From JANNUT01 sp046331425 (GTDB lineage Bacteria; Acidobacteriota; Polarisedimenticolia; J045), in assembly GCA_046331425.1 (NCBI GenBank), contig JAXLQU010000015.1:1-64000 (forward strand): a stretch of DNA of 64,000 bases. The letters run 5' to 3'. Of this stretch, positions 49,521 through 58,212 are shown piece after piece (position 1 is the stretch's first letter; each line of letters begins with the position of its first letter). The notes beneath the pieces were generated by a model, which saw only the letters and a list, made by a program, of their open reading frames with translations, did not search any database and was not told the DNA's origin. The translations under genes and the position numbers were made by a program.

Positions 49521-50558
49521 ATGGCTTCGAGCAACGATCGCGTTTTCGAACTTCACCCCGAATCGGGGCTGCGCCGGCGGATGATGGGCGGCACGCTCGC
49601 CTTGGCGATTGCGCTCCTGGTGGTCAAGGTCGTTGCCTGGCGCTTGACCGGCAGTCAGGCGCTGTTTTCCGATGCGTTGGAGTCGGTCGTCAACGTGATC
49701 ACCGGCGCCTTCGGTTTGTTCAGTGTCTGGCTCGCGACCCGCCCGCCCGATGCCACACATCCTTACGGCCACGGTCGCATCGAGTTTTTCGCTGCCGGAC
49801 TGCAGGGAGCGATGATTCTGCTGGCGGCTCTCGGGATATTCCGCGAAGCGATTCCAGGGCTTTGGGATCCCCCGAACCTGCAACGACTCAATCTCGGCTT
49901 GTTGCTTTCGGTAGTGGCTGGATTGGCCAATGGCGGAGTTGGGTTACTTCTGATCCAGCGTGGGCGACGCATGCGCAGCCCGACGATGGCGGGAGAGGGT
50001 CAACACCTGCTCACCGATACCATCACCACTCTCGGTGTGATCGTGGGTCTGCTGCTGGTCCGCGTCACGGGGATTGCCGTGATCGACCCGATTGCGGCCA
50101 TCGTGGTCGGTCTGTTGATCGTGCGCACGGGGGTCAACCTGCTGCACGAGGCCTCGGATCGATTGATGGATCGGGCCGATCCTGTCTTGTTGAACGAAAT
50201 AGTCAGGATCCTTTCCGTGCATCGACGTGACGCGTGGATCGAAGCGCACCAACTTCGGGCTTGGACCAGCGGGGATCGGGTGCACGTTGATTTGCATATC
50301 ACACTGCCGCGTTACTGGGACTTGGAGACGACCCACGACGTCCAGCGACAGATGTTCAATATGCTGCGCGGTGAGTTGACTCGGCCGATCGAGTTGATGG
50401 TCCATCCCGATCCGTGCCGCCCCACCCAGTGCGAAATGTGCCGAGTGGACGCTTGCCCGGTGCGAGCGGCCGCTTTCACGCAAGGGTCGGGCTGGGACCT
50501 TGATTCGTTGATCGGAGGGCCGCATGGCCGCACGGCCGATCCGTTGCCCAAATGGTAG
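49521..50558 (+). CDS. Cation diffusion facilitator with a Cys-rich C-terminal tail
   Basis: 345 residues, six helices plus a cytoplasmic ferredoxin-like domain. Metal-site motifs: SDALESVVN in TM2, HPYGHGRIEF in loop 2-3 and EGQHLLTDTI (H-x3-D) in TM5. CDF proteins export Zn, Fe, Mn or Co in exchange for protons. The usual first-site H-x3-D in TM2 is partly changed (Ala-Leu-Glu-Ser after Asp). The end carries CRPTQCEMCRVDACPV, four Cys in 15 residues, unusual for the family. The ATG has no clear ribosome-binding site; the promoter may lie in the 16 nt shared with the divergent gene or inside it. Confidence 0.93.
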   Translation: MASSNDRVFELHPESGLRRRMMGGTLALAIALLVVKVVAWRLTGSQALFSDALESVVNVITGAFGLFSVWLATRPPDATHPYGHGRIEFFAAGLQGAMILLAALGIFREAIPGLWDPPNLQRLNLGLLLSVVAGLANGGVGLLLIQRGRRMRSPTMAGEGQHLLTDTITTLGVIVGLLLVRVTGIAVIDPIAAIVVGLLIVRTGVNLLHEASDRLMDRADPVLLNEIVRILSVHRRDAWIEAHQLRAWTSGDRVHVDLHITLPRYWDLETTHDVQRQMFNMLRGELTRPIELMVHPDPCRPTQCEMCRVDACPVRAAAFTQGSGWDLDSLIGGPHGRTADPLPKW

Positions 50559-50608
50559 AGTCTCGGCCGTTCCGCACAAAACAGCGGTTCTTTGGAGGTT
50601 CGACGACG

Positions 50609-51682
50609 ATGGTTAACCGGCTGGGGACGAGACTGATTCAATCGATGGCGGCCGCAGTCCTGATGCTTGCGTCGACCGTAGCCTTGGCGGCCGACCCGCC
50701 TCCCGCGTCAGCCGCGCCGATCGACCCGCCGGCGCGCACGCCGACGGAAGACGATGGCGTGGTCGACGCATTGGAAGCGCTGGTATGGAACATCCCCGCC
50801 ACACCCGTAGCTCGTCAATCGGGCAGCGCCGTTCAACAGACGCAAGAGGCTCCGGATACACCGATCCAGTATCCGTGGCGTGCGCCACTCGATGCGGCGA
50901 TCGATCAGTTGATTTCCGGTGTAAACCCGGCGGTTGCCGATGCGGTGACCCCGATCTTTCATTTCTTCCCTGCCAGCGGTGACAACACCTACACCTGGCT
51001 CAACGTTCCGCTCAGTCAGTCCTTGGACGGCGAGACCAAGATCGTGGCGCGCATGCGCCCCAAAGAAGGAGCCGGTGACACGGCGTTCTCGTTGGGAACC
51101 GACGCGATTCCTTTTTCGGTCCGTCAGGGCAGCAACGGCGTTGTCGCACAGGCCGCTCGCACGCTTCCGCCGGGGGCGTACCTGCTTGCAGTTGGGACCA
51201 CGGACAAAGACGGCAAACTGACCCTGCGGTATGCAGGAGAACAACGTATCGCGAGGATGCCGCAAGGAACTCTCAAGCTGAGCTCTGTGATTCTGGCCGA
51301 CTCGCTCACTCAGAAGGCCGATGCTCAACAAGGCCCGTTCCAAGCCAGCGGCTTCGAGGTGGTGCCGCGAGGGACCACCGTGTTCAAAGGCGGCGATACG
51401 CTGCGCGTCTTCTTCGTCGTCCTGGGAGCGGGCGCGGGAAGCGATGGCAAGGCCAACTTGGATGTCAGCTATCAGCTCTATGCGCGCCGCAACAACGCTC
51501 CCTGGTCGAAAGCGCCGAAGCCTTATCTTTTGACCGGGCGAATCGGTGCTGCTCAAGCCTGGGAGCTTCCGCTGCCAGTTTCCTTCGCAGGGGCCGATCT
51601 GAAACTCGAGATCCAGGTCAAAGACAACATTTCCGGAGGGCAGATCACAGCACCCGATCTGCTGATCTCGGTGGCGCGATGA
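50609..51682 (+). CDS. Unknown exported protein
   Basis: 357 residues. A clear signal peptide (MAAAVLMLASTVALAA, cleaved near residue 29) is followed by a Pro/Ala-rich spacer and a beta-rich body with repeated strand-turn units (FHFFPASGDNTYTWLNVPLS, GAYLLAVGTTDKDGKLTL). No family is recognised; the pattern suggests periplasmic or surface immunoglobulin-like domains. TTTGGAGGTTC precedes the ATG at 50609. The stop overlaps the start of the YggX-like gene (ATGA at 51679-51682), and a terminator follows both. Confidence 0.7.
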   Translation: MVNRLGTRLIQSMAAAVLMLASTVALAADPPPASAAPIDPPARTPTEDDGVVDALEALVWNIPATPVARQSGSAVQQTQEAPDTPIQYPWRAPLDAAIDQLISGVNPAVADAVTPIFHFFPASGDNTYTWLNVPLSQSLDGETKIVARMRPKEGAGDTAFSLGTDAIPFSVRQGSNGVVAQAARTLPPGAYLLAVGTTDKDGKLTLRYAGEQRIARMPQGTLKLSSVILADSLTQKADAQQGPFQASGFEVVPRGTTVFKGGDTLRVFFVVLGAGAGSDGKANLDVSYQLYARRNNAPWSKAPKPYLLTGRIGAAQAWELPLPVSFAGADLKLEIQVKDNISGGQITAPDLLISVAR

Positions 51683-51951
51683 GTTCCGACTGGGCGTGCG
51701 CACGATGTGGCCGCCTCGAACCGCGCTTGGCCTGGCCGCCTTGGCCGGGAGAGGTCGGACGGAGGATCCAAAACGAGATCTGCGACATCTGCTGGCGAGA
51801 GTGGATGGGGATGCAGACCAAGATCATCAACGAGTATCGGCTGAACGTCCTGGAGCCCGAGCACGCCAAGCTACTGCGAGAGCAGATGCTCAGCTTCCTT
51901 GAGATGGTGCCGCCGGGCTCTACATCGACACTCCCGACTGGGCAGGGCTGA
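51679..51951 (+). CDS. Fe(2+)-trafficking-like (YggX-related) protein
   Basis: 90 residues. It carries the YggX plan: CARCGRLEP, then PPWPGEVGRRIQNEICDICW and REWMGMQTKIINEYRLNVLE, followed by a helix LLREQMLSFLEM. E. coli YggX has a single N-terminal Cys and helps protect Fe-S clusters from oxidation; here there are four Cys as C-x2-C and C-x2-C, suggesting a bound zinc or iron, which is a variant found in other phyla. Coupled to the exported 50609 gene by ATGA. Confidence 0.82.
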   Translation: MSSDWACARCGRLEPRLAWPPWPGEVGRRIQNEICDICWREWMGMQTKIINEYRLNVLEPEHAKLLREQMLSFLEMVPPGSTSTLPTGQG

Positions 51952-51979
51952 CGAGTGATGAGCCCGGCCGTCTTTGTTG
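51941..51979 (+). terminator. Rho-independent terminator overlapping a stop codon
   Basis: GGC-A-GGGCT (51941-51949) pairs with AGCCC-G-GCC (51961-51969), a nine-base stem with one mismatch and an 11-nt loop, followed by TCTTTGTTG. The stop codon of the YggX-like gene (51949-51951) lies at the edge of the stem. Confidence 0.65.
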
Positions 51980-52309
51980 CGTGGTGCGGCAGACGATTCC
52001 GATTGCGGATCGGGTTTGAGAAAATCGTGCGGTGAATATGCAGCACGAAGCTTTTGTCGTTCGACTCGGCCGACTCGAGGGGTCGGCTAGAGTCCCCGCA
52101 AGATCCTCCTGAAGAGTGCCTGCTCGTGTAGGACACCCACTCCCCCGATCCTGCCGAGATAGGTGCTACGCGAAACTCCCGGTTTCGTGGTTTTGGCCCT
52201 CCGGCGCACGTCTCCCCCAAGTGCCGGAGGGCGTTTCGTTTGTGATGCCTCGATCAGCCGTTTAGGATCCTGCCGCGGTAAGTTCCCCACGACCACACCG
52301 GGAGTTCAC
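51980..52309. other. Long intergenic region upstream of ispH with paired hairpins
   Basis: About 330 nt without a coding gene. It contains a weak promoter-like pair (TTGAGA 52016-52021, TATGCA 52037-52042), a small hairpin CGAAAC-TCCCG-GTTTCG near 52171-52187 and a larger one at 52197-52231 with T-rich sequence after it. It could be an ispH leader with an attenuator or a small RNA gene; the sequence matches no RNA family I recognise. Confidence 0.5.
52197..52241 (+). terminator. Terminator-like hairpin before ispH
   Basis: CCCTCCGGC (52197-52205) pairs perfectly with GCCGGAGGG (52223-52231), 17-nt loop, followed by CGTTTCGTTT. It sits 70 nt before the ispH start, so it is either the end of a small RNA or an attenuator in the ispH leader. 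Confidence 0.7.
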
Positions 52310-53503
52310 GTGATCCAGGACGGCGATCTCATTCGCAAAGGGTTTGGACTTCGCAAGCAGGTGGCCGGCGATCTGGATCGCGACTACGCGTCCGAACTGG
52401 TGGCGCGCGCCAGAGCAACGGGCGGGACGCTGACATGGCCCAGCTTCTCGATTCAAATCGCGAAGGAGTTCGGTTTTTGTTACGGGGTCGAACGCGCGGT
52501 CGAGATGGCCTACGAGACCCGTCAGTTCTACCCCGAAAAACGTTTGTTCTTGACCGGCGAGATCATTCACAACCCCAAGGTGAACGGCAGACTTCGCGAG
52601 CTCGGATACCAGTTTCTCGATGGCGCCTATGGCTCGACGTCAGGGTGGAACGATGTCACCGACTCCGACGTGGTCTTGATACCGGCGTTCGGTGTCACCA
52701 CGCCTCAACTGGAGCGGCTCAAACAAACCGGCTGCGTGTTGGTCGACACAACCTGCGGGTCGGTGCTCAACGTCTGGAAGAATGTAGAGCGCTATGCACG
52801 AGAAGGTCACACGGCGTTGATCCACGGCAAATGGAAGCATGAGGAGACGCAGGCAACCGCCAGCCGCGCGTTGATGTACGAGGGCGGGAAGTATGTGATC
52901 GTGCTCGACATGCGTGAGGCTGAGTTGGTCGCAGATACGATCGAAGGGACGCTGCCCGCGAATGAGATGCTGGAAGCCTTGAGTGCCGCCGTATCTCCGG
53001 GGTTCGATCCGCAAACCGATCTGGGTCGTGTCGGGATGGCCAACCAAACCACGATGCTGAGTTCCGAGTCGATGGCGATCGCCGTGCGAATTCGCGAGGC
53101 GATGCGTCGACGCTATGGAACGGAGCAGTTAGCGGAACGTTTCCGGAGTTTCGACACGATCTGTTCCGCGACACAGGATCGCCAGGACGCCGTGCACGAA
53201 ATGTTGCGCACACCGCCGGATCTGATGGTGATCATCGGTGGATTCAACTCATCGAATACAGGACATCTGTCCGAGATCTGTTCCGCGGTGATGCCTACTT
53301 TTCATATCGAGAGTGCCGACCAAATCCATGACGAGTCCCGCATCGAGCATCTTCCGGTCGGCAAGAAGAACGCCGTGGAGACGAGCGGCTGGCTCCCAGC
53401 GAGCACTCGACGCGTCGGGGTCACCGCAGGCGCCTCGACGCCCGATCGGGAGATCGGCCGCGTGATCGCTCGCCTGATGCAAATCCGCAACCTCGACATG
53501 TAG
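52310..53503 (+). CDS. ispH: 4-hydroxy-3-methylbut-2-enyl diphosphate reductase (long form)
   Basis: 397 residues. This [4Fe-4S] enzyme performs the last step of the MEP pathway, making IPP and DMAPP. Three cluster cysteines are in GFCYGVERAVEMAY, DTTCGSVLNVW and TICSATQDRQ; TGEIIHNPKVN and GGFNSSNTGHL bind substrate. The length and the GFCYGVERAVEMAYETR form are those of the cyanobacterial/plant-type IspH, which is about 80 residues longer than E. coli IspH. The GTG at 52310 is preceded by GGGAG; a longer open frame reaching 52163 would cross the terminator hairpin and is rejected. Confidence 0.95.
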   Translation: MIQDGDLIRKGFGLRKQVAGDLDRDYASELVARARATGGTLTWPSFSIQIAKEFGFCYGVERAVEMAYETRQFYPEKRLFLTGEIIHNPKVNGRLRELGYQFLDGAYGSTSGWNDVTDSDVVLIPAFGVTTPQLERLKQTGCVLVDTTCGSVLNVWKNVERYAREGHTALIHGKWKHEETQATASRALMYEGGKYVIVLDMREAELVADTIEGTLPANEMLEALSAAVSPGFDPQTDLGRVGMANQTTMLSSESMAIAVRIREAMRRRYGTEQLAERFRSFDTICSATQDRQDAVHEMLRTPPDLMVIIGGFNSSNTGHLSEICSAVMPTFHIESADQIHDESRIEHLPVGKKNAVETSGWLPASTRRVGVTAGASTPDREIGRVIARLMQIRNLDM

Positions 53504-53508
53504 TGCGG

Positions 53509-55185
53509 CTATCCAAGTTTGTCGTCCACGAGCGCAAGCGCCTGACGGCACGAGGCGCGAGCGCGTTCGAGAGCCGCTGCGAGTCGCTCGGAATAAGCGT
53601 CGCGCTCGAGGGCGCTCTCCAATCCCGGTAGGTTGATTCGAACGTTGAGTGCCGCCCCCTCGGCTGCCGCGCGAGCACTCCATGCCGCCACACCGCAGTC
53701 GGACGCGGCGGCGCTCAACCCGAGCGTCGCGGCCTCGACAGCCAACGCTGCGATCTCGGCGGAAACCTCCACGACCGACAGTGGTACATCGGTCGCCGCA
53801 CGCGTGGCCGCTTGGATCGCCGCGAGCCGCGCCGACTGTTCTGCTTCGGTCTTCTTGGGGAGCCGTCGTGCCGCGACGATCGCATCGAACGCGGCGCTGT
53901 CACGATCGATCGCCAGGAGCAACACGTCCTTCAAGCGCTGCGCTCGCTCGCCAAGCGCAACCAGTTCAGAACGGCTGCTCGCGTCGCTCTTCGCGGTGCC
54001 GTGCGTCAACGCCGCAACCATCGCCGACAATCCAGCGCCGAGCGCGCCGATCAAGGCCGATGCCGAGCCCCCTCCGGGGGCCGGAGTCGCTCGCGACAAT
54101 TCGTCGACGAAACCTGTGACGGGAAGCGCCGCCCATCCATGCGGGCGCGATTGCAATCGATATTCGATCACGCCGGCCTGCGGATCGAACGGCTTCACAT
54201 CGTCCAATCCCAACGACAGGCGTGCTGCGGTGATCAGGTCGGGCTCCGGTGCAGCAGGGGTTTTGCCTTGTGCCGACAGGTAATGGCGGCCCGCCATCAA
54301 TAGCGCTTCTCGCGGAACCAGCCCGACCAGTTCGCTGCCGGTCACACGCGCGCCGAGTTTGCGAGCTTCCTCGCGGGCGGCGTCGAAGGCGGCGTGCGGC
54401 GGCGTTACGTTGTAGTCCAGAAGGTTCATCGAGATTTGAGCGCGGCGGAATTCCGGAATGAACCAGCCGACGGCGCGCACCGCCTTCAATCGCCCCGGCG
54501 TTCGAACCAGATTGCCATCTCGATCTTTGACGAGCTTGCCATCGGGACCGCGCTGTCCACGACCCTGTTCCCGCAACGACAGGGCGATCTCGTGCGCCAG
54601 CGATTGATCATCGGTGTTGAGGTCGACGTTGTAGGCCACCAGGAAGGGTCGCGCACCGACAACGGTGGCGCCTGACTTGGGCACGAACGTCGCGGCGCCG
54701 AAGTCCGGTTTCCAAAACGGGTCGAGCAGTTTCTGGGAAAGCCCCTCGTACTCACCCGAACGAATCTCAGCCAGCGACTGTCGCGAAGGATGTGTCGCCG
54801 CACGCTCGTAGAGGTAGACCGGTATCGCGAGTTCATGCGCAAGGCGTGCGCCGACCTGTCTGGCCAACTCCACGCAGTCATCCATCGTGGCGCCGCCGCC
54901 GACCGGCACGAACGGAATCACATCGACCGCGCCGAGGCGCGCGTGAGCCCCGTGATGCGCGCGCATGTCGATCAAGCGAGTTGCCGTGGCCGCGAGTTGG
55001 AACGCTGCCTCGGCGACCGCATCCGGATCACCCACGAAGGTGAAGACCGTTCGATGGGTGTCGGCACCTGCGTCGACATCGAGCAGCGAGATGCCCGGTA
55101 CCGCGCGCACGCTCGCCGCGACCGACTCGAGAACTTGCTTGTCTCGTCCTTCGCTGATGTTGGGAACGCATTCCACGATCTTCAT
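53509..55185 (-). CDS. Bifunctional glutamate formimidoyltransferase / formimidotetrahydrofolate cyclodeaminase
   Basis: 558 residues with both activities of vertebrate FTCD. N-terminal formiminotransferase: MKIVECVPNISEGRD at the start, DAGADTHRTVFTFVGDP, AHHGAHARLGAVDVIPFVPV (catalytic His in HGAHAR) and YNVDLNT. C-terminal cyclodeaminase, from about residue 370: ATPAPGGGSASALIGALGAGL, then four long helices. It moves the formimino group of N-formimino-glutamate (histidine breakdown) to tetrahydrofolate, giving methenyl-THF and ammonia. The ATG at 55183-55185 has GAGG at proper spacing; another ATG six bases earlier does not. It overlaps the upstream oxidoreductase stop as ATGA. No hut genes are in the window. 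Confidence 0.93.
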   Translation of the reverse strand: MKIVECVPNISEGRDKQVLESVAASVRAVPGISLLDVDAGADTHRTVFTFVGDPDAVAEAAFQLAATATRLIDMRAHHGAHARLGAVDVIPFVPVGGGATMDDCVELARQVGARLAHELAIPVYLYERAATHPSRQSLAEIRSGEYEGLSQKLLDPFWKPDFGAATFVPKSGATVVGARPFLVAYNVDLNTDDQSLAHEIALSLREQGRGQRGPDGKLVKDRDGNLVRTPGRLKAVRAVGWFIPEFRRAQISMNLLDYNVTPPHAAFDAAREEARKLGARVTGSELVGLVPREALLMAGRHYLSAQGKTPAAPEPDLITAARLSLGLDDVKPFDPQAGVIEYRLQSRPHGWAALPVTGFVDELSRATPAPGGGSASALIGALGAGLSAMVAALTHGTAKSDASSRSELVALGERAQRLKDVLLLAIDRDSAAFDAIVAARRLPKKTEAEQSARLAAIQAATRAATDVPLSVVEVSAEIAALAVEAATLGLSAAASDCGVAAWSARAAAEGAALNVRINLPGLESALERDAYSERLAAALERARASCRQALALVDDKLG

Positions 55186-56150
55186 AGCCATGCCTCACGT
55201 ACCAGGGTCGCAGCGTTGACCGCTGCGAGGCCTTCTTCGAGCGGGATGGGGGAGGGTAACCCGTGGACCACTGCGCCGACGAATGTCGCGAGCGCTTCTC
55301 TCACGGTGGCGACCGGCGCTGGTACAGCCAACTTCTCCAAGCCTCGTCCCGTCACACGCGCCAGGTACCCGTTGATCTGATCAGCAATCAACTGGCCGTG
55401 CTCCCCGCACAGCTCGATTCGACCGCTGCGTGCCGAGGTGGTGCGCGTGTTGTCGAGTGTCGCCAAGATCCGGCCCGGCTCGAGCGTAAGCAGTGCGGTA
55501 AACGTGTCCTCGCTCGAGCGCCCCGTGGGGATGCGACGTTGAGCGCAGGCTCGCACGATTTCGGTACCGGTCAAATACCTCAGTAGATCCAAGCCGTGAA
55601 TGCCTGTGTTCAACACCAGTCCGCCTTGCTCTGGTTGATCGAGCCACTCGCGATTGATCGGCTCGAACCGTTGGTTGATCGCCACCACCGAGAGCGCGCC
55701 GAGTTGGGGAATCAGCTCCCGCAGGCGCGCCACCACGGCGTTGAATCGTAGCGTGTGAGCCACCATGGCGAGAATCCCTGCCTGCGAGACGAGCTCACAG
55801 GCACGCCGCGCCGACTCGGCGTCGGGAGCCAGCGGTTTCTCCACCAGAATCGGTTTGCGTGCGTGGGCCGAAAGCTCTACCGCTCGTGGATGCAACGCCG
55901 GCGGTAATACGGCGACGACGAGCTCGACGTGAGGCGACATCACCAGGCCCTCGAGCGACTCGCAGTAGTGCAGTCCGCGGTCTTTGGACCACTGTCGGCC
56001 CGCGATCGGATCGCGTCGATGCACAGCGGCGAGTCGCGCGCCCGGGACATCACCACGCAGCAAGTGATCGGCGTAGCGTCGGCCATGCAAGCCGATCCCC
56101 GCCAGACCGACCGCGATCGGTGGTGACGTGCGCGTCGATGACGATGACAT
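55182..56150 (-). CDS. Gfo/Idh/MocA family oxidoreductase
   Basis: 322 residues. N-terminal Rossmann domain with GLAGIGLHGRRYADHL near residue 15 and the family motif KPILVEKPLAP (catalytic-type Lys near 100). The C-terminal alpha/beta domain contains GGLVLNTGIHGLDLLRYLTG, whose His is the usual substrate-site residue. Such NAD(P)-dependent enzymes act on sugars, inositols or similar compounds; the substrate is not evident. It is coupled to FTCD by a 4-nt overlap and follows the PilZ gene by 43 nt on the same strand. Confidence 0.92.
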   Translation of the reverse strand: MSSSSTRTSPPIAVGLAGIGLHGRRYADHLLRGDVPGARLAAVHRRDPIAGRQWSKDRGLHYCESLEGLVMSPHVELVVAVLPPALHPRAVELSAHARKPILVEKPLAPDAESARRACELVSQAGILAMVAHTLRFNAVVARLRELIPQLGALSVVAINQRFEPINREWLDQPEQGGLVLNTGIHGLDLLRYLTGTEIVRACAQRRIPTGRSSEDTFTALLTLEPGRILATLDNTRTTSARSGRIELCGEHGQLIADQINGYLARVTGRGLEKLAVPAPVATVREALATFVGAVVHGLPSPIPLEEGLAAVNAATLVREAWL

Positions 56151-56193
56151 CCGTTACTGGCTCCTTCGCGCGGACGGGGCGAAGGATAGCGGT

Positions 56194-56541
56194 TTATCCG
56201 CCGTAGATCAGCGCTCTGATGCGCTGCACCGCATCGGCCGGAGGCAGGATGAAGTTCACCCCAAACTTGACCGGCGGGGCCCCGCTGGGGCCTTTCTCGG
56301 CCCTCAATCCGAGGGCGGTCAACTGCAGCGGTGGAAGGCCGTCGGTGAGATGCAGCACCACCTGCATTTCGACCCCCAGCGGCAACTCGCAGGGCAATGC
56401 GAGCATCGCTCCACCGCTCGAGAGGTTCAGCAACATCCCACGCACGTGCCCATGGCGTTGATTCAGAACTTCAACAGGGCAGCGCAACGGAATTCGCTCC
56501 GCTCCGCGTCGATTGATCAAGACGTCCGAAGGTCGCGTCAT
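56194..56541 (-). CDS. PilZ-domain c-di-GMP-binding protein
   Basis: 115 residues, a single PilZ domain. The c-di-GMP ligands are present: RRGAER at 11-16 (R-x3-R) and NLSSGGAML near 39-47 (N/D-x-S-x2-G). The remaining beta-barrel strands and a C-terminal helix DAVQRIRALIYGG complete the domain. It overlaps the stop of the unknown 56538-58212 gene as ATGA and belongs with it and a pilin-like gene, suggesting c-di-GMP control of a pilus-type or surface function. Confidence 0.9.
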   Translation of the reverse strand: MTRPSDVLINRRGAERIPLRCPVEVLNQRHGHVRGMLLNLSSGGAMLALPCELPLGVEMQVVLHLTDGLPPLQLTALGLRAEKGPSGAPPVKFGVNFILPPADAVQRIRALIYGG

Positions 56542-58212
56542 CGTGCGGCGGATTGGAAGTCGGTCGCGGCTAGCTTCGATTCCCGGTCGGGGCTCACCAA
56601 TCGCGAAAGTGCATCACGGCGACTCGCAGGCTTGCGCAACGACGGCGCGCGCCCGGGTGACCAAACGGCGAGCGGGGTTCCATCGGCATCCACCAGGATT
56701 CCAGCGGAGCAGCCGATCTCTTCGGCCAGCGTCATCAATCGCGTCGCACCGAGTTGTCGGTCGTCAGTCGCAAGGGAGGTCCACTCGGGATCGGCGGTGA
56801 CGACCAACAGGCTGCCCGCACGTGCGGCTTGAATCACCGGGAGTGCGCTCTCGAAGATTTCGGGAGTCACCGGAGCGGCGACGGGGAGTGGGGCCGGTAG
56901 GCGTGCGGTGTACAGCCCGAGGGTGCCGATCGCAACGACGCCAACCATCAGCGGGATCCACCGCTTCCAGCTTGGAGTGGGTGCGGTCTCCTCCGGAGTG
57001 CTGAGGACCGAAGAGCGCACCGAGCGCAGATGCTCGACAATCGACTCTTCTTGCGCTGCGTGACGCGGAGGAACGGGGAGAGCAGCCAATGCGGAAGTGC
57101 TGATCGGCGCTGGAATCGGTGTCGTCAGATGCCCCGTCGCTTCTTGCTCCGGGTCGACTGCCCCCTGCGGCGCCGTAATGTGCACTTCGCTCGCCGAAGA
57201 GTGCTGTGGCGCCGGTGCGGCCGGCGCCGCGGGACGCGTCAGCGCTTCGTTGACTCGCGATCGGGTCTCGGTCAGATAACGGCGCCACGCCGCCAAGCGA
57301 CGTGCAGACGCCATGTCGCGACCATGCGCTTGCAACATCACATCGACACGGATTTCGAGCTGCTCGGCCAGCAGTTCCAACAACCGACGATCGCGTTCGA
57401 GTGCAGCGCGTTCTTGCTCGTTGGCATGCCGCTGCGCCAAGGTGCAGCCGGCGAACAGTTCGAGGCAGAGTGCCTTGATCGGCAGCCAGCGCTCCCTGCG
57501 ATATCGATCCGACCAGTTCGTCGACTTCGGTTACCGGTGCGTTCCAAACCGGGGTGCCGGCGGCACTACCGTTGCGAATCGCATCGACCAGTCTCGACAT
57601 CTCGGCATACAGCGTGGCGTGGACTTCCAGATCGAACGGGTCGATCAACAGATCGAAGGCGGCGCGCAGCACGCGCTCGTCGGCGGAGTCGGGAGCAGCG
57701 GTCGGCCAGTGACGTCGCATCTCGCGGATGAGGTTGGCCAATCGAACCCACTCACTACCGATCGCCGCGATCCGCTCTCCATCGATCGTCGAGAGCGGTG
57801 AGAACAACAGGCGGCCAATCCGCTGCCGTACCGCGACGACGCGCACCGCTTGCTTGCGCGTGGCAGGCGGCGCGAGCGCTTTCTCGGCGGCGATCACTCC
57901 CAAGGCGCGGATCTCGATCGGCGTCGGTCGTTGCCAGAGTTTTTGTTGAACGTGGTCGGCGAACGTGATGCTCCCCGAGGGCAACGAATCGATCAGGTTC
58001 TCGATCGGTGTGAGGATCGAGTCTTCGGTGTGCGCGAGCGTGAATGCCTCGCGTTGCCCTCCCGCTCGGGTGGGAGGCGTGACCGTGGGAAGCACGACAC
58101 CGGAAGCGGTCGTGGTCGACGGACCCTCGGGCGCGGCCGCCGGGGTCTTTTTCGGAGTCATCCCGGGAATCACGCCGATCGACTCTTTCCAATGGCGCTT
58201 CGAGTCAGCCAT
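56538..58212 (-). pseudogene. Unknown protein with one transmembrane helix, split by a frameshift
   Basis: Two frames make one product of about 558 residues. Frame one (58212 to about 57496) gives an Ala/Pro/Thr-rich start and a helical region (about 60-235). At the CCC run at 57494-57496 the coding signal moves to the other frame, continuing RWLPIKALCLELFAG, then a charged helical stretch (LERDRRLLELLAEQLEIRVD), a Pro/Ala-rich linker, a transmembrane helix (WIPLMVGVVAIGTLGLYTAR) and a C-terminal domain (SAGILVDADGTPLAVW). No family recognised. Removing one G on the minus strand would restore the frame. It overlaps the pilin-like gene by 8 nt and the PilZ gene by 4. Confidence 0.6.

Noticed and set aside
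48590..50230. A 546-codon plus-strand frame across the LPG-synthase-like and CDF genes
   Set aside because: It would cross two well-supported genes in other frames, and its sequence is charged low-complexity.
52040..52235. 6S RNA or RNase P RNA
   Set aside because: Length would fit 6S, but the long central-bubble hairpin and matching ends are missing; RNase P signature segments are absent.
52163..52309. Extended N-terminus of ispH
   Set aside because: It would read through a strong terminator-like hairpin, and homology starts only after the GTG at 52310, which has a ribosome-binding site.
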